Source: Lachnospiraceae bacterium
GTDB lineage: Bacteria; Bacillota; Clostridia; Lachnospirales; Lachnospiraceae
DNA length: 28,211 nt
Direction of reading: 5' to 3'
Assembly: GCA_009787745.1 (NCBI GenBank)
Contig: WQST01000008.1
Span: 1-28,211 of the forward strand
Under the pieces are notes generated by a model that saw nothing but the letters and a program-made list of their open reading frames with translations, had not been told where the DNA came from and made no database searches. This document shows, piece after piece, positions 1 through 8,681 of this stretch; the first letter of the stretch is position 1; each line of letters begins with the position of its first letter. Made by a program: the position numbers and the translations under genes.

Positions 1-1627
<1,627 letters not shown>

Positions 1628-1870
1628 ATGACCTCACTATTTCTAGCTTGGACTAACCTTAGCTACGCTAAGGGTTTTTTTCTGCTCAGAATAGCTGACT
1701 AAAAGTTCGCTATTTCTTTTTCCGTTTTTACGGATTTTTTCTTTCTGAATCTCTTCAGATCTTTTCTCTCTGAATTGTTCAGGGTTGCATCACTGTTTAT
1801 TTGTCAAGGTACGTGCTGTTTAAGCAGATTGCCGTCTCATTAAGTCTTGTCTGTAAAAATGAGGCGCAAC
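1628..1870 (-). other. 16S rRNA leader region
   Basis: Untranslated leader of the rRNA transcript, with no credible ORF. It holds the 5' arm of the pre-16S stem (1784-1809) and several short perfect hairpins: 1657-1673 (7-bp stem, 3-nt loop), 1721-1734, 1745-1758 and 1770-1782. The last two share the stem CTGAA/TTCAG. Such structured leaders are typical of rRNA operons, where they serve antitermination and processing, but I did not recognise a clear boxA. Confidence 0.7.
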
Positions 1871-1876
1871 TCAAAC

Positions 1877-1906
1877 ATAATATCATAGCTACGAAACTAA
1901 TGTCAA
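1877..1906 (-). promoter_or_regulatory. rRNA promoter P2
   Basis: On the minus strand TTGACA (1906-1901) is followed after 18 bases by TATTAT (1882-1877), in an A/T-rich context. It lies about 110 bp downstream of P1, which makes a classic tandem pair. Transcription would start near 1870 and give a leader of about 240 nt. Confidence 0.82.
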
Positions 1907-1989
1907 GACTTTTTTGAAAAAAATTACGAAAAATTTGTTATATTTTTGGAAATAAAAACCGCAAGGTGCATATATGCGGGCGGATTTTC

Positions 1990-2019
1990 ATTATATCATT
2001 GCTAATTTATTATTGTCAA
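1990..2019 (-). promoter_or_regulatory. rRNA promoter P1, perfect consensus
   Basis: On the minus strand a TTGACA box (2019-2014) is followed after 18 bases by TATAAT (1995-1990). Both hexamers match the sigma-A consensus exactly. Upstream are A-rich tracts with a direct repeat (2024-2034 and 2045-2055) at the positions expected for an UP element. Strong tandem promoters are usual for rRNA operons. Confidence 0.88.
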
Positions 2020-2110
2020 TCATCTTTTTAGCACATTTATAGCCTTTTTTAGCACTATCAAAACATAATTACCGTAAACACGTTATATACTCTCCTAACA
2101 GCGATTAAAT

Positions 2111-2150
2111 AAGAAAAATCCGACCCATCGCTTCGGCATGGTTCGGATTT
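2111..2150 (-). terminator. intrinsic terminator of tRNA-Ser
   Basis: On the minus strand an 8-bp stem, AAATCCGA with TCGGATTT (2150-2143 and 2123-2116), is extended by ACCAT/ATGG pairing inside it and followed by a T-rich run to about 2107. It lies 13 bases past the tRNA 3' end and separates the tRNA unit from the rRNA promoters. Confidence 0.88.
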
Positions 2151-2162
2151 ATCACAAAGGAA

Positions 2163-2250
2163 CGGAGAAGGAGGGATTTGAACCCTCGCGCCGCGCAAAC
2201 GACCTACACCCTTAGCAGGGGCGCCTCTTCAGCCACTTGAGTACTTCTCC
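2163..2250 (-). tRNA. tRNA-Ser (anticodon GCU)
   Basis: An 88-nt class II tRNA on the minus strand. The acceptor stem GGAGAAG (2250-2244) pairs with CTTCTCC (2170-2164), with discriminator G at 2163. The anticodon loop reads CTGCTAA, so it decodes AGC/AGU. There is a long variable arm and a T arm with GGTTCAAATCC. CCA is not encoded. It has its own consensus promoter and terminator. Confidence 0.96.
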
Positions 2251-2276
2251 AACTGAATTTGTTTAGTGCAAAACCC

Positions 2277-2305
2277 ATTATACATAAGGGTTTTAGGTTT
2301 GTCAA
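2277..2305 (-). promoter_or_regulatory. tRNA-Ser promoter, perfect consensus
   Basis: On the minus strand TTGACA (2305-2300), a 17-base spacer and TATAAT (2282-2277). The start would be near 2270, about 20 bases before the tRNA. The -10 box lies in the loop of a small palindrome, AAAACCC/GGGTTTT (2270-2276 and 2288-2294), just downstream of plsC. Confidence 0.9.
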
Positions 2306-2307
2306 TG

Positions 2308-3024
2308 TTAAGTTTTTATTAACTCGGCAATCGCCGTCTCAATTCTCGCCTTTACCGCCTCGGCAATCTGAACTGTTTTCATATCTTTATATTCATCATA
2401 ATAAAGCGGCGGTAGATACCTAAGCTTAACCGTAACCGGTTTTATTGAATTTTCGTCAAAGGGCTTATGTGAATCGACTAAAGCACAAGGCACGATAGGA
2501 CATTTAGCCTTGGTCGCGCTCTTAAAACTACCGCCCTTAAAATCAATCATCACATTGGGTTCAGGGCTTCTGGTCCCCTCAGGAAAAATAAGAAAATTCT
2601 TCCCTCTTTTTACCTCATCGGTAATTTGATTAATGACTTTTAAAGATTGCCGCAAATCTTCCCGATCCATTGTTAATGAACCAAGTGCCGCAATTGTTTG
2701 CTTAAGTAAAATAGTGTTACGTACTTCTTTTTTGGCTAGGAACGCAAATGGTTTCGGGCAGGACTCCAAAAATACTAGTGTATCAAACAATCCCTGATGG
2801 TTACAGAACATGATAAAACCATTTTTATCCGGCAGATTCTCGGTGCCGTAAGCCTTCACGATTACCCTTCCGGCATGATTGGCTTTGGTAACGGCCTTTT
2901 TAATATAAGCAAAGGCTTCTTCGAAATGTAAAAATTTATCCTCATATAATCCGTATCGCCGGATACGGAAAAACATATACGGAACTTGAAAAAACAATCT
3001 TACCACCATCAACGCTATTCGCAT
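2308..3024 (-). CDS. plsC: 1-acyl-sn-glycerol-3-phosphate acyltransferase (PlsC/LPLAT family)
   Basis: Protein of 238 residues. It likely transfers an acyl group to lysophosphatidic acid to make phosphatidic acid at the inner face of the membrane. The family's catalytic H-x4-D motif is seen as NHQGLFD (His76, Asp81), and the glycerol-phosphate binding motif as FPEGTRS (147-153). A hydrophobic stretch near residues 4-20 suggests N-terminal membrane association. The length is normal for the family. The start is supported by a GGGGAG ribosome site 8 bases upstream. It overlaps the end of the fumarase beta gene by 10 bp, so it is translated from the same message. Its exact acyl donor and acceptor cannot be read from sequence. 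Confidence 0.92.
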   Translation of the reverse strand: MRIALMVVRLFFQVPYMFFRIRRYGLYEDKFLHFEEAFAYIKKAVTKANHAGRVIVKAYGTENLPDKNGFIMFCNHQGLFDTLVFLESCPKPFAFLAKKEVRNTILLKQTIAALGSLTMDREDLRQSLKVINQITDEVKRGKNFLIFPEGTRSPEPNVMIDFKGGSFKSATKAKCPIVPCALVDSHKPFDENSIKPVTVKLRYLPPLYYDEYKDMKTVQIAEAVKARIETAIAELIKT

Positions 3025-3554
3025 GTTGTCTCCCCATATAAATCCGTACCATTCGCATCAATTATAACAAACGCCGGAAAATCATTAAGCTCCAATCTGT
3101 ATATCGCTTCTGCACCTAAATCGGGATAAGCTATGCATTCCGCCGCAGATATTGTTTTCGACAGCAATGCTCCTGCACCGCCGACCGCACCGAAATATAC
3201 GGCGCCATTTTTTTTGATTGATTCTTTAACCTTCGGCGAGCGGTATCCTTTACCGATCATCGCAACCATCCCGCGGTCAAGTAAAGCCGGGGTGTATGAA
3301 TCCATCCGCCCTGATGTCGTCGGGCCGGCGGAGCCTATCACCCGCCCGGGTCCGGCAGGGCTTGGTCCCATATAGTAAATGGTGATATCTTTAAGAGATA
3401 TTGGTAATTCTTCACCATTTATCAATGCATTATGTATGCGCTTATGAGCCGCATCACGAGCAGAAAATACCACACCCGAGATCATGACCTGATCACCTGC
3501 CCGAAGCGATTTAAGAAGTTCCTTATTGAATGGCGCCGTTATCTTAATTGACAT
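3015..3554 (-). CDS. fumB: class I fumarate hydratase, beta subunit (C-terminal domain protein)
   Basis: Protein of 179 residues. It is the smaller subunit of the oxygen-sensitive [4Fe-4S] class I fumarase/tartrate dehydratase, which interconverts fumarate and malate with the alpha subunit encoded just upstream. The conserved blocks GPSPAGPGRVIGSAGPTTSGRMD-like (family-typical) and KGYRSPKV followed by GAVYFGAVGGAGALL are visible. I chose the start at 3554 (MSIKITAPF) because it has an AGGGGA ribosome site and the family's normal N-terminus. A longer reading frame to 3653 would add 33 unrelated residues and overlap the alpha gene. It lies 62 bp after the alpha gene, and its end overlaps plsC. 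Confidence 0.94.
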   Translation of the reverse strand: MSIKITAPFNKELLKSLRAGDQVMISGVVFSARDAAHKRIHNALINGEELPISLKDITIYYMGPSPAGPGRVIGSAGPTTSGRMDSYTPALLDRGMVAMIGKGYRSPKVKESIKKNGAVYFGAVGGAGALLSKTISAAECIAYPDLGAEAIYRLELNDFPAFVIIDANGTDLYGETTCE

Positions 3555-3616
3555 ACTATCCCCTATCCAACTGCTAAGATAAAAAGTAAAATTCTGAATA
3601 TCTTTCCATACTAAAA

Positions 3617-4459
3617 TCACAAAGTGCGGGTTACATGGCGGTTTACATGGCATCCAATATTCACGGCCACAGGTAATCCTGCGATATGCGTCGGATATGT
3701 TTCAATATTTACTTTCAAAGCTGTATACTTCCCGCCTAATCCTCCTGCTCCGATACCCAGTTTATTTATTTCCGCCAATAATTCTTCTTCAAGTTGACTA
3801 ATATGAGAAATCGCTGACATTTCGTTGACCGGTCTAGTCAATGCTTTCTTGGATAAATAAGCGCATTTTTCAAAAGTTCCGCCTATCCCCACACCAATTA
3901 CCAACGGCGGACAGGCATTCGCTCCCGCTTCACGGACAGCGGTTATAACAGCATCTATCACCCCTTTATATCCATCAGACGGCTTAAGCATAAAAAGCCG
4001 GCTCATATTTTCACTGCCAAATCCTTTCGGCGCAAGTGTCATGGTGATTTTGTCACTACAGGTTATTTCATAATGAATCACTGCGGGGGTATTATCATTG
4101 GTATTTATTCTTTTAAGCGGATCATTTACCACTGAATTGCGCAAATAACCTTCCCGATACCCTTGCCTTACCCCTTCATTAATCGCTTCATTAAGTGAAC
4201 CGCCTACTACCCGAACCTCTTGCCCCAATTCAACAAATACTACTGCCATTCCCGTATCCTGACAAATCGGGATCATTTCCTTCCCGGCGATTTCAAGGTT
4301 CTGATTCAATTGTTCCAAAACTTGCCGTCCCAGAGAATTTGTTTCTGTTTCCTTAGCACTATGCAAACAATCAATCATATCACGAGAAAGGAAATGATTT
4401 GCTTCGATACACATTTCCTTGATATTTTGGGTAACAACCGCAACTTCTATTTCACGCAT
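3617..4459 (-). CDS. fumA: class I fumarate hydratase, alpha subunit ([4Fe-4S] cluster-binding)
   Basis: Protein of 280 residues, the usual length for the separate alpha subunit. It carries the catalytic iron-sulfur cluster. Cys66 (in CQDTGMAV), Cys183 (NACPPLVIG) and Cys270 (IGCHVNRH) sit at the spacing of the three cluster ligands known in class I fumarases. Conserved glycine-rich segments GIGGTFEKC and GAGGLGGKYTA are present. The start is supported by an AGGACG ribosome site 7 bases upstream, and it begins 9 bp after the flavodoxin-SCP2 gene, so it is in the same operon. It likely serves the reductive branch from malate to fumarate in an anaerobe. Tartrate dehydratase activity cannot be excluded from sequence alone. 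Confidence 0.95.
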   Translation of the reverse strand: MREIEVAVVTQNIKEMCIEANHFLSRDMIDCLHSAKETETNSLGRQVLEQLNQNLEIAGKEMIPICQDTGMAVVFVELGQEVRVVGGSLNEAINEGVRQGYREGYLRNSVVNDPLKRINTNDNTPAVIHYEITCSDKITMTLAPKGFGSENMSRLFMLKPSDGYKGVIDAVITAVREAGANACPPLVIGVGIGGTFEKCAYLSKKALTRPVNEMSAISHISQLEEELLAEINKLGIGAGGLGGKYTALKVNIETYPTHIAGLPVAVNIGCHVNRHVTRTL

Positions 4460-4468
4460 TGATTCGTC

Positions 4469-5482
4469 CTAACCCTCCGATGCACTTGTAAAGTCAAACA
4501 ATAAATCAAGGGTTCTGAGGGTCTTAAAGTCGCCCTTCATTTTCATTTTCGAGGTCATAAATGCACGTTGGAAAGTCATCCGGCCAAGTACTATTTCATC
4601 TAAGGTCTCGCCGTCAATACCCATCTCAACATCAATCTGTTCAAATGCTTTTTCACTATATGTAACATCACAAGCCGTACCGCTGATTTCGATGATAACC
4701 GGCTTTTTCTGATTATCAATATTCAGCTTATAAACAGCGCGGAACCCTGCTTGCGGTTTGAAATATTTCAAAAAATCGGCTGTGTATTTTTCTTCTTCGT
4801 TCTGATCATTATTATACATCATATCACGGAAAAGACTTGTTAATTCCTGGATATCTTCTTTTTGCCTTTGGACATAGACATCGTCCGAAGCATAATGTGA
4901 CAGTTGCTCTGATTCCTGTGGTGTTAAGTCAATATTTTTGGTTATTGAAACCATTTGTTTGACTGCTTGATTACTGGCCGGAAAGCTTGGCAGTTTCTGA
5001 TTGATCGTGCGGTATAAATTTTCGGCTTTCTTTTCAATGATACGCAGATAATCAACATTATCCTCCAGTATCGATGCATCTGTTATGTAACCACAAAAAC
5101 CACTGCATGGCAATCCGCCTAATATTTCCCACGCGATTGATAAATTCAATTTACCTTCCAATTCACCATATGTAGTAGACATGACGATTGGACACATGTA
5201 TATCTTCGCGATTTTTTCTTTATCGCCGTATAACCAGCAGGCATCCAAGAATTGTTGCATGAATCCGCCGATACCATACCATTCAACAGTCGATGCCAAA
5301 ATAATCCCGTCCGCCGTCTTAAGCGTTTGCGGTAAAGTGGTGATGCTGTTCTTAAGTTCATAGAGATTAAACCGTTCAACCGTTACATGAAGTTCGTCCA
5401 GAATATCCTGCATTTTATTGATAACATATAAGGTGGGGTCGTCTATTAGTCCTCTACCCCCATAGTAAATATTGATTTTCAT
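4469..5482 (-). CDS. flavodoxin-like NAD(P)H:FMN reductase fused to an SCP2-like domain
   Basis: Protein of 337 residues. The first ~165 residues have a flavodoxin-like fold of the NADPH-dependent FMN reductase type: a beta strand with YYGGRG, then ADGIILASTVEWYGIGGFMQQF as the flavin-binding loop region. The last ~105 residues resemble an SCP2 sterol-carrier domain, ending in the typical GRMTFQRAFMTSKMKMKGDF pattern followed by LLFDF. I chose the ATG at 5482 over the one at 5488, because the AGGAG ribosome site is 6 bases before it and directly abuts the upstream ATG. It is the first gene of the flavodoxin-fumarase-plsC operon. The substrate is unknown; a hydrophobic ligand bound by the SCP2 part is plausible. 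The fusion is known in clostridia, but its role is not. Confidence 0.8.
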   Translation of the reverse strand: MKINIYYGGRGLIDDPTLYVINKMQDILDELHVTVERFNLYELKNSITTLPQTLKTADGIILASTVEWYGIGGFMQQFLDACWLYGDKEKIAKIYMCPIVMSTTYGELEGKLNLSIAWEILGGLPCSGFCGYITDASILEDNVDYLRIIEKKAENLYRTINQKLPSFPASNQAVKQMVSITKNIDLTPQESEQLSHYASDDVYVQRQKEDIQELTSLFRDMMYNNDQNEEEKYTADFLKYFKPQAGFRAVYKLNIDNQKKPVIIEISGTACDVTYSEKAFEQIDVEMGIDGETLDEIVLGRMTFQRAFMTSKMKMKGDFKTLRTLDLLFDFTSASEG

Positions 5483-5510
5483 TGGCATCTCCTCTTACTG
5501 CTGATACATC

Positions 5511-5539
5511 ATTATAGCACGAACATTATCATGAGTAAA
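5511..5539 (-). promoter_or_regulatory. promoter of the flavodoxin-fumarase-plsC operon
   Basis: On the minus strand TTTACT (5539-5534), a 17-base spacer and TATAAT (5516-5511), with the start expected near 5504, about 22 bases before the ATG at 5482. The -35 box abuts the stop codon of the FHA gene, and no terminator is visible between them, so read-through from the Tad operon may add to expression. Confidence 0.7.
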
Positions 5540-5540
5540 C

Positions 5541-6812
5541 CTAACGAAAATAAAAATCAAGTTTTCCAAAGCGGACTTCATTTCCCGCTTCAAGCAAGAC
5601 CGTTTCATTAGGCTCTAATCTTAAGCCATTTTTATATGTACCGTTAGTAGAATTTAAGTCTGTCATAAAAACAATATTTTCATATTGGGTAAATTTAGCA
5701 TGAAACCTGCTTATCGTAGAATCAAATATGCAAAAATCCGTACTGTCTGCCAATTTACCGATAATAAAGGGAAAATACAATAAATCAATAATATATTTGC
5801 TTCCTTCACCTACACCATAAAGCCTGTTTTCGTTCATGATATCACTCAAAAAAACTGTATCGCCGCAATATTCATCTACTTGATTTTCCGTAACAATTCT
5901 TTGAAAATCATTTTCTGCAAACTGTGCTTTTCCCTTATTACTTTTGTTATTTTTTGATCGATAATTCAATATTATACAGATACATCCTGTCAAGAGGAAA
6001 AAAATAACGAAAACAATTAATAGTACCCACGACAATAATTCTTCTTTTGCCGCGAGGACATAAAAGTTCTTATAAATCGCCGTAGAAATTGCACCTATCG
6101 CCGATACAAAAGTAAGAATTAACAGCTTTCTTTTTTCTTTAGCTTCTTTACCTGATATATCATCGGTTTGCGATACCACCGAAATTTCATTGTGAGGTTC
6201 ATGTTTTTCATTACTACATAACTCCAATTCTTCCGATGCGATTATTTCCTGCTCATCCCCCTTATCATATGTAATACCGGATAAATGCCGCTCCAAATCA
6301 TCAATATTAAATGCGTTTCGCTCCGCTAATCCGCATAACCCATATACCATATCGGTCAATTTCTCATCATGATGGTCGATTATCCGCACCAAATAATCAA
6401 AGAGGGTTTTTATCTGCCCCGCCGCTTTAACATCTTCAAAAGGGCAATAAACGTAATAAATTTCCTCCTTCTCCCAATCAAGATATATAAATTCAGGGTC
6501 AAGCAAAAGATTTTGGTCACTCAACAGATACTTTTTTATTTCTTTTAGAACCCGACATAAACTGCTAAATAAACGAATGGTGACGACTTTTTCCATTTTC
6601 TTGTTTTCAAACAAGGATTTAAGTGTCTGCAACGAATTAATTTCGTAATAAAGAAAAGATTCACCATCTATATTCCTGAGACTTGTGTTTAGCAGCCCCT
6701 TGATGTTATTTTGGGTAATCATCATTAGCGGATGCTTCTTTACCGTCATTTGATTACAATCAATAATCAAATAATTATGATTCATATCCCGATAGTATTT
6801 AGTTTTAAGCAT
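5541..6812 (-). CDS. DUF6382/FHA-domain membrane protein of the Tad cluster
   Basis: Protein of 423 residues. Residues 1-180 resemble DUF6382, a domain found ahead of FHA domains in Firmicutes. There are two membrane segments (about 228-247 and 259-283). A C-terminal FHA domain (about 340-423) has the phosphothreonine-binding residues in order: IIGK (350-353), SRFH (368-371) and NSTNGT (387-392). FHA domains bind phosphothreonine, so the protein may tie pilus assembly to Ser/Thr kinase signalling at the membrane, but no kinase gene lies in the window. The start at 6812 has a GAGGAGG ribosome site 6 bases upstream; a longer frame to 6833 would include that site. It is the last gene of the Tad operon, 69 bp after the second tadE. 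Confidence 0.86.
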   Translation of the reverse strand: MLKTKYYRDMNHNYLIIDCNQMTVKKHPLMMITQNNIKGLLNTSLRNIDGESFLYYEINSLQTLKSLFENKKMEKVVTIRLFSSLCRVLKEIKKYLLSDQNLLLDPEFIYLDWEKEEIYYVYCPFEDVKAAGQIKTLFDYLVRIIDHHDEKLTDMVYGLCGLAERNAFNIDDLERHLSGITYDKGDEQEIIASEELELCSNEKHEPHNEISVVSQTDDISGKEAKEKRKLLILTFVSAIGAISTAIYKNFYVLAAKEELLSWVLLIVFVIFFLLTGCICIILNYRSKNNKSNKGKAQFAENDFQRIVTENQVDEYCGDTVFLSDIMNENRLYGVGEGSKYIIDLLYFPFIIGKLADSTDFCIFDSTISRFHAKFTQYENIVFMTDLNSTNGTYKNGLRLEPNETVLLEAGNEVRFGKLDFYFR

Positions 6813-6881
6813 TTTGTACCTCCTCATCAACAACTGTGTGTCCTAATAATTCTTAGGCAGGGGTTCTCTCAGCCCTTAGAG

Positions 6882-7370
6882 TTATTCTACACTCTTATCA
6901 CCCCTTCTAACCGACCTTATATTACTGACCGGATTCGGAACCGATGATACCGCTTCAATATTTATTTCGAAATCACGCGGTAAAAACGACTTAACTGTAC
7001 CGATGACATTCAATTGAACATAGGCTTCCGAAATTAATGATCCGATTTTCAATATGAATATATTTTCTTCATCCAAATCAAAAAATGGATATCTTGAATA
7101 GTCACTACGGGATTCAATATAATCCCGCGCTTCACTTCCGTTACGCACTTTAAGATTACCATATGAAACTTCGCCGTATCCCGCTTCCCAATAGGTAAAT
7201 ACACTTGCGCGATAGCACTTAATATAAGCGTCCTGAATTATTACACATTTGCTGTACAAGAAAAAAGCAGAAAAAATCAAAAACATAATTGTCCCGATGA
7301 CAAGCGGCATTATCAGCGATGCTTCGATTGTCATATAACCATTAAGACAGATCGTTCTCTTCAATTTCAT
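6882..7370 (-). CDS. tadE: TadE-like minor pilin / pilus assembly protein (second copy)
   Basis: Protein of 162 residues. The N-terminus has the TadE signature GYMTIEASLIMP (11-22) starting a single membrane segment (about 17-42), with a charged N-terminal tip and the glutamate of pseudopilins. The rest is exported and without a recognised domain. TadE-like proteins are processed by the prepilin peptidase and act as minor pseudopilins in Flp pilus biogenesis. The start has an AAAGG ribosome site 7 bases upstream, 11 bp after the peptidase gene. It pairs functionally with the other TadE at 7962-8681. Confidence 0.85.
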   Translation of the reverse strand: MKLKRTICLNGYMTIEASLIMPLVIGTIMFLIFSAFFLYSKCVIIQDAYIKCYRASVFTYWEAGYGEVSYGNLKVRNGSEARDYIESRSDYSRYPFFDLDEENIFILKIGSLISEAYVQLNVIGTVKSFLPRDFEINIEAVSSVPNPVSNIRSVRRGDKSVE

Positions 7371-7381
7371 TAGTTAACCTT

Positions 7382-7828
7382 TCACATCCAAAACATAACC
7401 AATACCCATGCCGAAAGTAAAAACGGAACAAACGGCAACTTACTATTTTTAGTACCCTTTTTCAATACCAAAACAATTATCGAAGCTAAAGCACTTAATA
7501 AAAATGCCGCTAAAATAAGCGAAATATTTATATGAAGCGGCGTTAACAAACCGATAAGCAATACTATCAATCCATCACCGTAACCAATCGCTTGATTAGA
7601 TATGAAAGATATCAAAAGCAAAAACACCCCCGGCATCATCTTCGCTAAAAAAGCCCATTTATCAAAATCACTTCCAAGCACAGATACCAAAACAGCGACA
7701 ATCCCAAAAATCATAATCAAACACAAAGGAATCTTTTTACTCTTAATATCAAAAAAAGCAAACATAGCTAAAAAAAATAAAATAATTGCATCATTCACCG
7801 AACCTCCTCCAAAAAACATTTCTTCCAT
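7382..7828 (-). CDS. tadV: A24-family prepilin peptidase (TadV/CpaA-like)
   Basis: Protein of up to 148 residues with four to five membrane segments. The two catalytic aspartates of GxGD proteases are visible: Asp27 in FFDIKSKKIP and Asp85 in IGYGDG. It would cleave the leader peptides of the Flp pilin and TadE proteins at the cytoplasmic face of the membrane. The small form without an N-methylation domain is normal for Tad systems. The start is uncertain. The ATG at 7828 has a distant GGAGG. A GTG at 7798 has GGAGGAGG 4 bases upstream and gives the usual family N-terminus (MNDAIILFFL). It follows the palindromic element at 7863-7966. Confidence 0.88.
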   Translation of the reverse strand: MEEMFFGGGSVNDAIILFFLAMFAFFDIKSKKIPLCLIMIFGIVAVLVSVLGSDFDKWAFLAKMMPGVFLLLISFISNQAIGYGDGLIVLLIGLLTPLHINISLILAAFLLSALASIIVLVLKKGTKNSKLPFVPFLLSAWVLVMFWM

Positions 7829-7862
7829 TCTTCACCCTAACCTCCCACGCCTGCCAATACCC

Positions 7863-7966
7863 GCGAATTTGTGCGCAAGCACAAATTTGCCGTATGAAAA
7901 GTCGCGCTCTGCGCGACTAGTTATTCTTAATCGGCGTCCTATGCCGATTTAGAATAACTTTTCATA
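7863..7966. repeat. compound palindromic intergenic element (three hairpins)
   Basis: About 104 bp of nested inverted repeats. Hairpin A: 7863-7874 with 7879-7890 (12 pairs including one G-T) closed by GCAA. Hairpin B: 7901-7907 with 7911-7917 (7 perfect GC-rich pairs, loop TCT). Hairpin C: 7919-7935 with 7943-7959 (16 of 17 pairs). An outer 10-bp perfect repeat, 7893-7902 with 7957-7966, encloses B and C. It lies between tadE and the prepilin peptidase gene and supplies the tadE stop codon. The architecture is that of a small dispersed palindromic repeat (REP/MITE-like), but I see no second copy in this window. Confidence 0.8.
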
Positions 7967-8681
7967 CTCCGCACCGAGAACACCCCCGATAACCCCTACT
8001 TACCGCTTCTTCCATTGAAACAATTGAAACCGTCCGTTTTAGCCCCGAACAATTTACATCGGAATGATAACGTGTCCCAAAAGAAGTTACATACAAAACA
8101 TCTCCTGATTCAGTCGGGCATCGCTCACATCGATAGTATTTGGCGCCTGAATCATTGCGCAGTGATGAAATCGTCCGCCCGTCCACATTGATAACCGAAA
8201 GCTTTAAATGAGAGCAGTTCATCGACATATGAAAAACGGTTCCTGTTAAAGCGATATAAACATACTCTTTATCATTATAATTGCTATCAGTATTTCTGCT
8301 TAAGTCAAAACCCACCCAGACATGACCGTAATACTTCTGAACAACCCTTAACCTGCCAAAATCCTGCCACAGTAAATATGGCTTAATGTGATATGACTCA
8401 GTTAGTTCCAATATCGCATCATCATACCGGTCGCGGTGTTGATAAGCCTCAAACATTCTCCGATTTCCATGCTGATGCAAATCCTGTAATGTTTCTGTTT
8501 GAACTATAATTATTTGAAAAATATAAAGCAGGCTAACAATAAAGAATATAAAAATCGGCATAACCATCGCGGCTTCTATTGTCATACTGCCATTCGTTTC
8601 GGATGAAGATATCCTTATCCCGATTTTCTTAATAGATTTTTGAGAGAACGCCGCTTTGAAATATTTTGATATCGCTTGCAA
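7962..8681 (-). CDS. tadE: TadE-family protein with duplicated Cys/His module
   Basis: Protein of 239 residues. The TadE signature GSMTIEAAMVMP (31-42) leads into one membrane segment (about 37-61). The exported tail holds two copies of a module: H151-x4-C156 ... C185-x2-C188 and H206-x4-C211 ... C234-x2-C237, each beginning with a strand like VYIALTGTVFH or LYVTSFGTRYH. The ligand pattern suggests metal binding or disulfides. The start is a TTG at 8681 with AAAAGGAAA about 8 bases upstream; no ATG is available before residue 33. The stop codon lies inside the palindromic element at 7863-7966, and a perfect 21-bp inverted repeat flanks its ribosome site and first 21 codons. It follows the DUF5702 gene by 122 bp. 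Confidence 0.84.
   Translation of the reverse strand: MQAISKYFKAAFSQKSIKKIGIRISSSETNGSMTIEAAMVMPIFIFFIVSLLYIFQIIIVQTETLQDLHQHGNRRMFEAYQHRDRYDDAILELTESYHIKPYLLWQDFGRLRVVQKYYGHVWVGFDLSRNTDSNYNDKEYVYIALTGTVFHMSMNCSHLKLSVINVDGRTISSLRNDSGAKYYRCERCPTESGDVLYVTSFGTRYHSDVNCSGLKRTVSIVSMEEAVSRGYRGCSRCGV

Noticed and set aside
1657..1681. Hairpin followed by seven T on the plus strand, like an intrinsic terminator
   Set aside because: There is no plus-strand gene to end here. On the transcribed minus strand the T run becomes an A run before the hairpin, so it is a leader structure.
1959..1979. CCGCA/TGCGG hairpin with a T run just after rRNA P1, like an early terminator
   Set aside because: The stem is only 5 bp with a large loop and lies within the first bases of the P1 transcript, where termination is unlikely.
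3555..3653. Longer start for the fumarase beta subunit
   Set aside because: It adds 33 residues unlike the family, overlaps the alpha gene and lacks a ribosome site; the ATG at 3554 has one.
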